Shown: piece by piece, positions 61,161 through 64,000 of the stretch
Position numbering within the stretch: position 1 is the stretch's first letter
Layout: each line of letters opens with the position of its first letter
DNA from: Setoptus koraiensis
Lineage: Eukaryota; Arthropoda
Reading direction: 5' to 3'
Length of the DNA: 64,000 bases
Assembly: GCA_048013815.1 (NCBI GenBank)
Contig: CM106585.1
Location: forward strand, 14,880,001 to 14,944,000
Program-made: the position numbers and the translations under genes
Notes under the pieces: generated by a model
What the model saw: only the letters and a program-made list of their open reading frames with translations
The model's database searches: none
Told to the model about the DNA's origin: nothing

Positions 61161-62479
61161 GTCTGTTGCTGGTGTATTTAATTAACATGAATCTGGAATT
61201 GAAATTTGAAATCTTGGAATTGCTCGTCTTGGCCATCGTCTCCATCTTTCAGTCACGAGAAACACATGTTTCTGTGACGCTTGGATCTCAAATTTTTGCT
61301 ATACGTTCTGTCAAGGGTCTCAAGCTAGATGGTTATAAGAAAAAATGTTGCCCACAAAATGCCAGGTTGCGGCAGAGTGATACTCTTGTGAGTCGTTACT
61401 ATCTCTCAACTTCCGCTGGTCACCTGCGCACACCGGACAAGGGGTCAAGTTGCGCAGGAAACTCATCGAAAGTAGCATCAAATTTAAGATGAATTCGTAT
61501 GAAGACCGAGAATATGGCCATGAGGCCCAAGCCTCAAGCCCGCTGTTTGTGTTGCAGGAATGGCCTGCCCATTACAAGAGGCTAGGGCTGTTTCCGCATT
61601 ACAGATCGCTTGTTGTGGCGAACAGTTGGTAGTATGAGTGACCCTGACAAGGTGAGTGAGTTTATCAGATGTTGCAGTTTTTCAATCAGTTCATCATCAA
61701 GTGATTGCAACAATCCTATTGCAATTATACACACTTGTTTGCTGTAATCAGACCAATGAGATGGTGGCTGGCATTGAATGGTCAATAGTGATATTCACAG
61801 CAACTGGTCGACCCAATTGAAGTTGCCCAATGACCGTTGATATGTAATGTGTTGTGTTGTGTTGGCAGGCATCATGACACAACACATTACATAACACATT
61901 ACACGCCGTTGCACACATTGCGTAACATTTGCACTGACGGCACATAATTAAAATTGAGTTAGTTTATTTGAGTATTGGCACACTTGCTAGTGCTGGCTAA
62001 CTCCTTTTTTTGGCACCCAACACTGTTGTTGAACACTACCATTGATAATGAGACACTGATAATGAGACACTGATAGTGCCGTAAATGAGATACGTCATCA
62101 GTGTTACCTGTGCGCTGTCTTCCTGTGCCCGTTCATCTGCATATGAATACATGTAATGATAATGTAAGTAATGTAATATAATATCAGAGTACCATTATGT
62201 AATAATATGGCGGTGTTAATGTTGTGTTGCTAGCTAACACACCACCACTGGCGATATCTAACTCGATAAGAAATATCCCTTAGAATACGATAAAACCATT
62301 TGAATATCATCATCATCATCGGCAGCAGCAGCAACAGTGTATGGTCGGTGTACGAGATAAATCGGATGAGTTTAAAATGAGCACTAGTGGCGATAATGAT
62401 CATATTTATCATTTCTCGGCCACTCGCTCGGCTCCGGTTGCTGTAGTGGCGATAGTGGTCAGCGGGGCAGAGTTTTAGT

Positions 62480-62672
62480 TTTGCTGGCTGCAGCTCTCTG
62501 CAAGGTCTCGTCAGACTGTGACGGTCAGACGGTGGGGCAAGTTGTTTCTCGAGCCTTTGGCTCCGTTTGCGCCCAACGAAGCCGGCCTGCGAGATGCCAT
62601 CCAACCGAGGAGTCCATTAGTGTCGCTGCTGTTTCAATGCGTTGCGCCCAACGATCATCTGGGTGTCGTCAG
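62480..62672 (+). other. Possible coding exon with strong donor
   Basis: GC-rich DNA after a TTTTAG acceptor-like site (62475-62480) ends in CGTCAG followed by GTGAGTGAG, a strong donor. Two frames are open across it; one reads VRRWGKLFLEPLAPFAPNEA, the other includes VVSRAFGSVCAQRSRPARC. I recognise neither and cannot choose. Confidence 0.25.
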
Positions 62673-63732
62673 GTGAGTGAGACCGCCAGAGATTGTTGCC
62701 AATTGTTGGCCCTCGCCCGTTTGTTGCGCAACAACAACACCGACAGCAACAACAACAGCAACAACAACAGCAACAACAACAATAACAGCGACACAAACAT
62801 ATCGTGCAAATTAATGACGCAACAAGCCGGCAGCGGTATCATTAGGCGACTCGCCATTGCGTGTCATTGGCTCGATTGAGCAAGCCGGCCAACAGGTACA
62901 AGCCAATTCGATTGTGGCATTGAGAGCGGATATCAATCGGCGAGCGGCAATTATCCTAATGAACTCGTCTTACAATCGGGCCTGTTCAATCTAGGCAAAA
63001 GGTTCTGAATTCATTCAATTTCGTCGCCGGCGCCGCTTCTTCTAGATTTAGAATTCTCTATGCGCATTGCGTGCTCGTCGTTGTCTCACCACCAAATTCG
63101 CCTAATCGATTGTCCGTGAAAAGTTTGCAGCAATCACTGGCTTATTCGATTACGCAACCGCTTCATCGATTCGGCCGACTAGCGGGCGAGCGGGCGGTGT
63201 TTGCGGCCAGCCGAATCGAGTGGCGGCGGCGGGCGCAGTGGGCAGTAATGGCATGGTAATTAGGCTACAACAAGCGCGGATAAAACAATGCATGCGGCTA
63301 AGTGGTCAACTCCGGGCTGCGGGCCCGCTCCAAACCGCAACAAACCATCTAAATGTTGCATAACGGTGCTTGTATCGGCTGTCAATAGTCGTGTTTATTT
63401 GTGAGTGTGGCGCCTATCAAGCGCGAATGTGTATCATCATTATGGCAAACAAAACGATTGTTCGGATAATAAGTTGCTGCCAGATAATAAGTTGCTGCTG
63501 CTGTTGGCCAGATATATGTTGGTGATAATAATAATTAAGTGCTCATGCCAGCGCAGCGGCATGCATTATGCATTCAATCATTAGTTGGCCGGCCGCTCGG
63601 TTGGCCGGCCGCGTAGCTAGCAGGTGATTTGATTTCTGGCAATTGCTGCTACTTTTACAACTCGGTCATCAATTGCGCCGCTATCATCTGACGCCAGATC
63701 CGATCTGGCCGGCCGCCTTCCGGTGTTCCCGT

Positions 63733-63800
63733 GATCACAACGAACGATCGCAACGAACGGTCGCAACGAACGATCGCAACGAACGATCGCAATGAATGAA
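63733..63800 (+). repeat. ACGATCGCAACGA 13-bp minisatellite
   Basis: Four to five imperfect copies of a 13 bp unit ACGATCGCAACGA. Confidence 0.9.
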
Positions 63801-64000
63801 CGAAAGCGGCCCATTAAAATTCAAATTTAAATTAGATCTCATCCGCGAGCCGCGCATCGATGCCACTGCCGGCTATCTAGCCGCCGGTGAGCCGCTCGGC
63901 TGGGCGGCTTGCCGGCTGGCTGGCTGCTGTGAGTAATGACAACAAAATATAAACAGTTGCCATGGTAATATGAGCAATAATAGATCAGTAGCGATTCGGA

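Larger units (their letters stand above)
61161..64000. other. Gene-poor region to the right edge
   Basis: After the hAT remnant the DNA again has simple tracts: CAACAACAG repeats (62728-62788), ATC repeats near 62308 and GGCCGGCC patches (63590-63610). No protein family was recognised. A GC-rich candidate exon at 62480-62672 and a GC-rich open frame at 63081-63259 are the only coding-like pieces. Confidence 0.45.

Overview
The window looks like nuclear DNA of an arthropod, most probably a chelicerate and perhaps a mite. It has small spliced genes with 60-400 bp GT-AG introns, TATA-box promoters, AATAAA signals, many CAA/GTT trinucleotide tracts, and DNA transposons of the Tc1/mariner and hAT groups. 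The animal assignment is firm, because it carries a Rab11-FIP, HSDL2, a TMEM16/ANO10-type protein, ELOVL6, CWC15, BET1, RPB5 and DM-domain exons. The mite assignment is only a guess from gene style. I recognised no LTR or other virus-derived element, CRISPR array or tRNA.

Left end (1-16.7 kb). A minus-strand gene running off the left edge encodes two DM (doublesex/MAB-3) domains, which is unusual. A broken piece of a Rab11-FIP gene lies antisense in its first visible intron. Then comes a large inverted duplication with arms of about 4 kb (2.1-6.2 and 9.2-13.35 kb) around a 3 kb GC-rich spacer holding an uninterrupted (CAA)40 tract. The right arm carries the intact class II Rab11-FIP gene. The left arm carries a decayed copy.

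Middle (16.7-43.2 kb) is gene-dense. A helical-repeat protein ending in Cys-Tyr (possible BRAT1 homologue) is divergently paired with the peroxisomal enzyme HSDL2. A partial tandem duplicate of the HSDL2 3' end follows, with a DD37E transposon in the repeat. Next is a cluster of four tandem paralogous genes for secreted cysteine-containing proteins (23.8-33.2 kb) sharing one exon plan. Then come an ANO10-type scramblase, an ELOVL6-type elongase and the splicing factor CWC15. The ANO10-CWC15 neighbourhood was duplicated, and the decayed inner copies flank ELOVL6. BET1 (Golgi SNARE) and RPB5 (RNA polymerase subunit) close the block.

Right part (43.2-64 kb) is mostly non-coding: two copies of a diverged segment, a dead DD37E mariner with a foldback element in it, a TA-flanked MITE, minisatellites, and an 11 kb gene-poor stretch that may be intronic or regulatory. 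A full-length DD37D mariner transposase ORF sits inside a decayed hAT element at 59-61 kb. No single novel system is proven. The best leads are the double-DM gene, the palindrome with one live and one dead gene copy, and the secreted-protein cluster.
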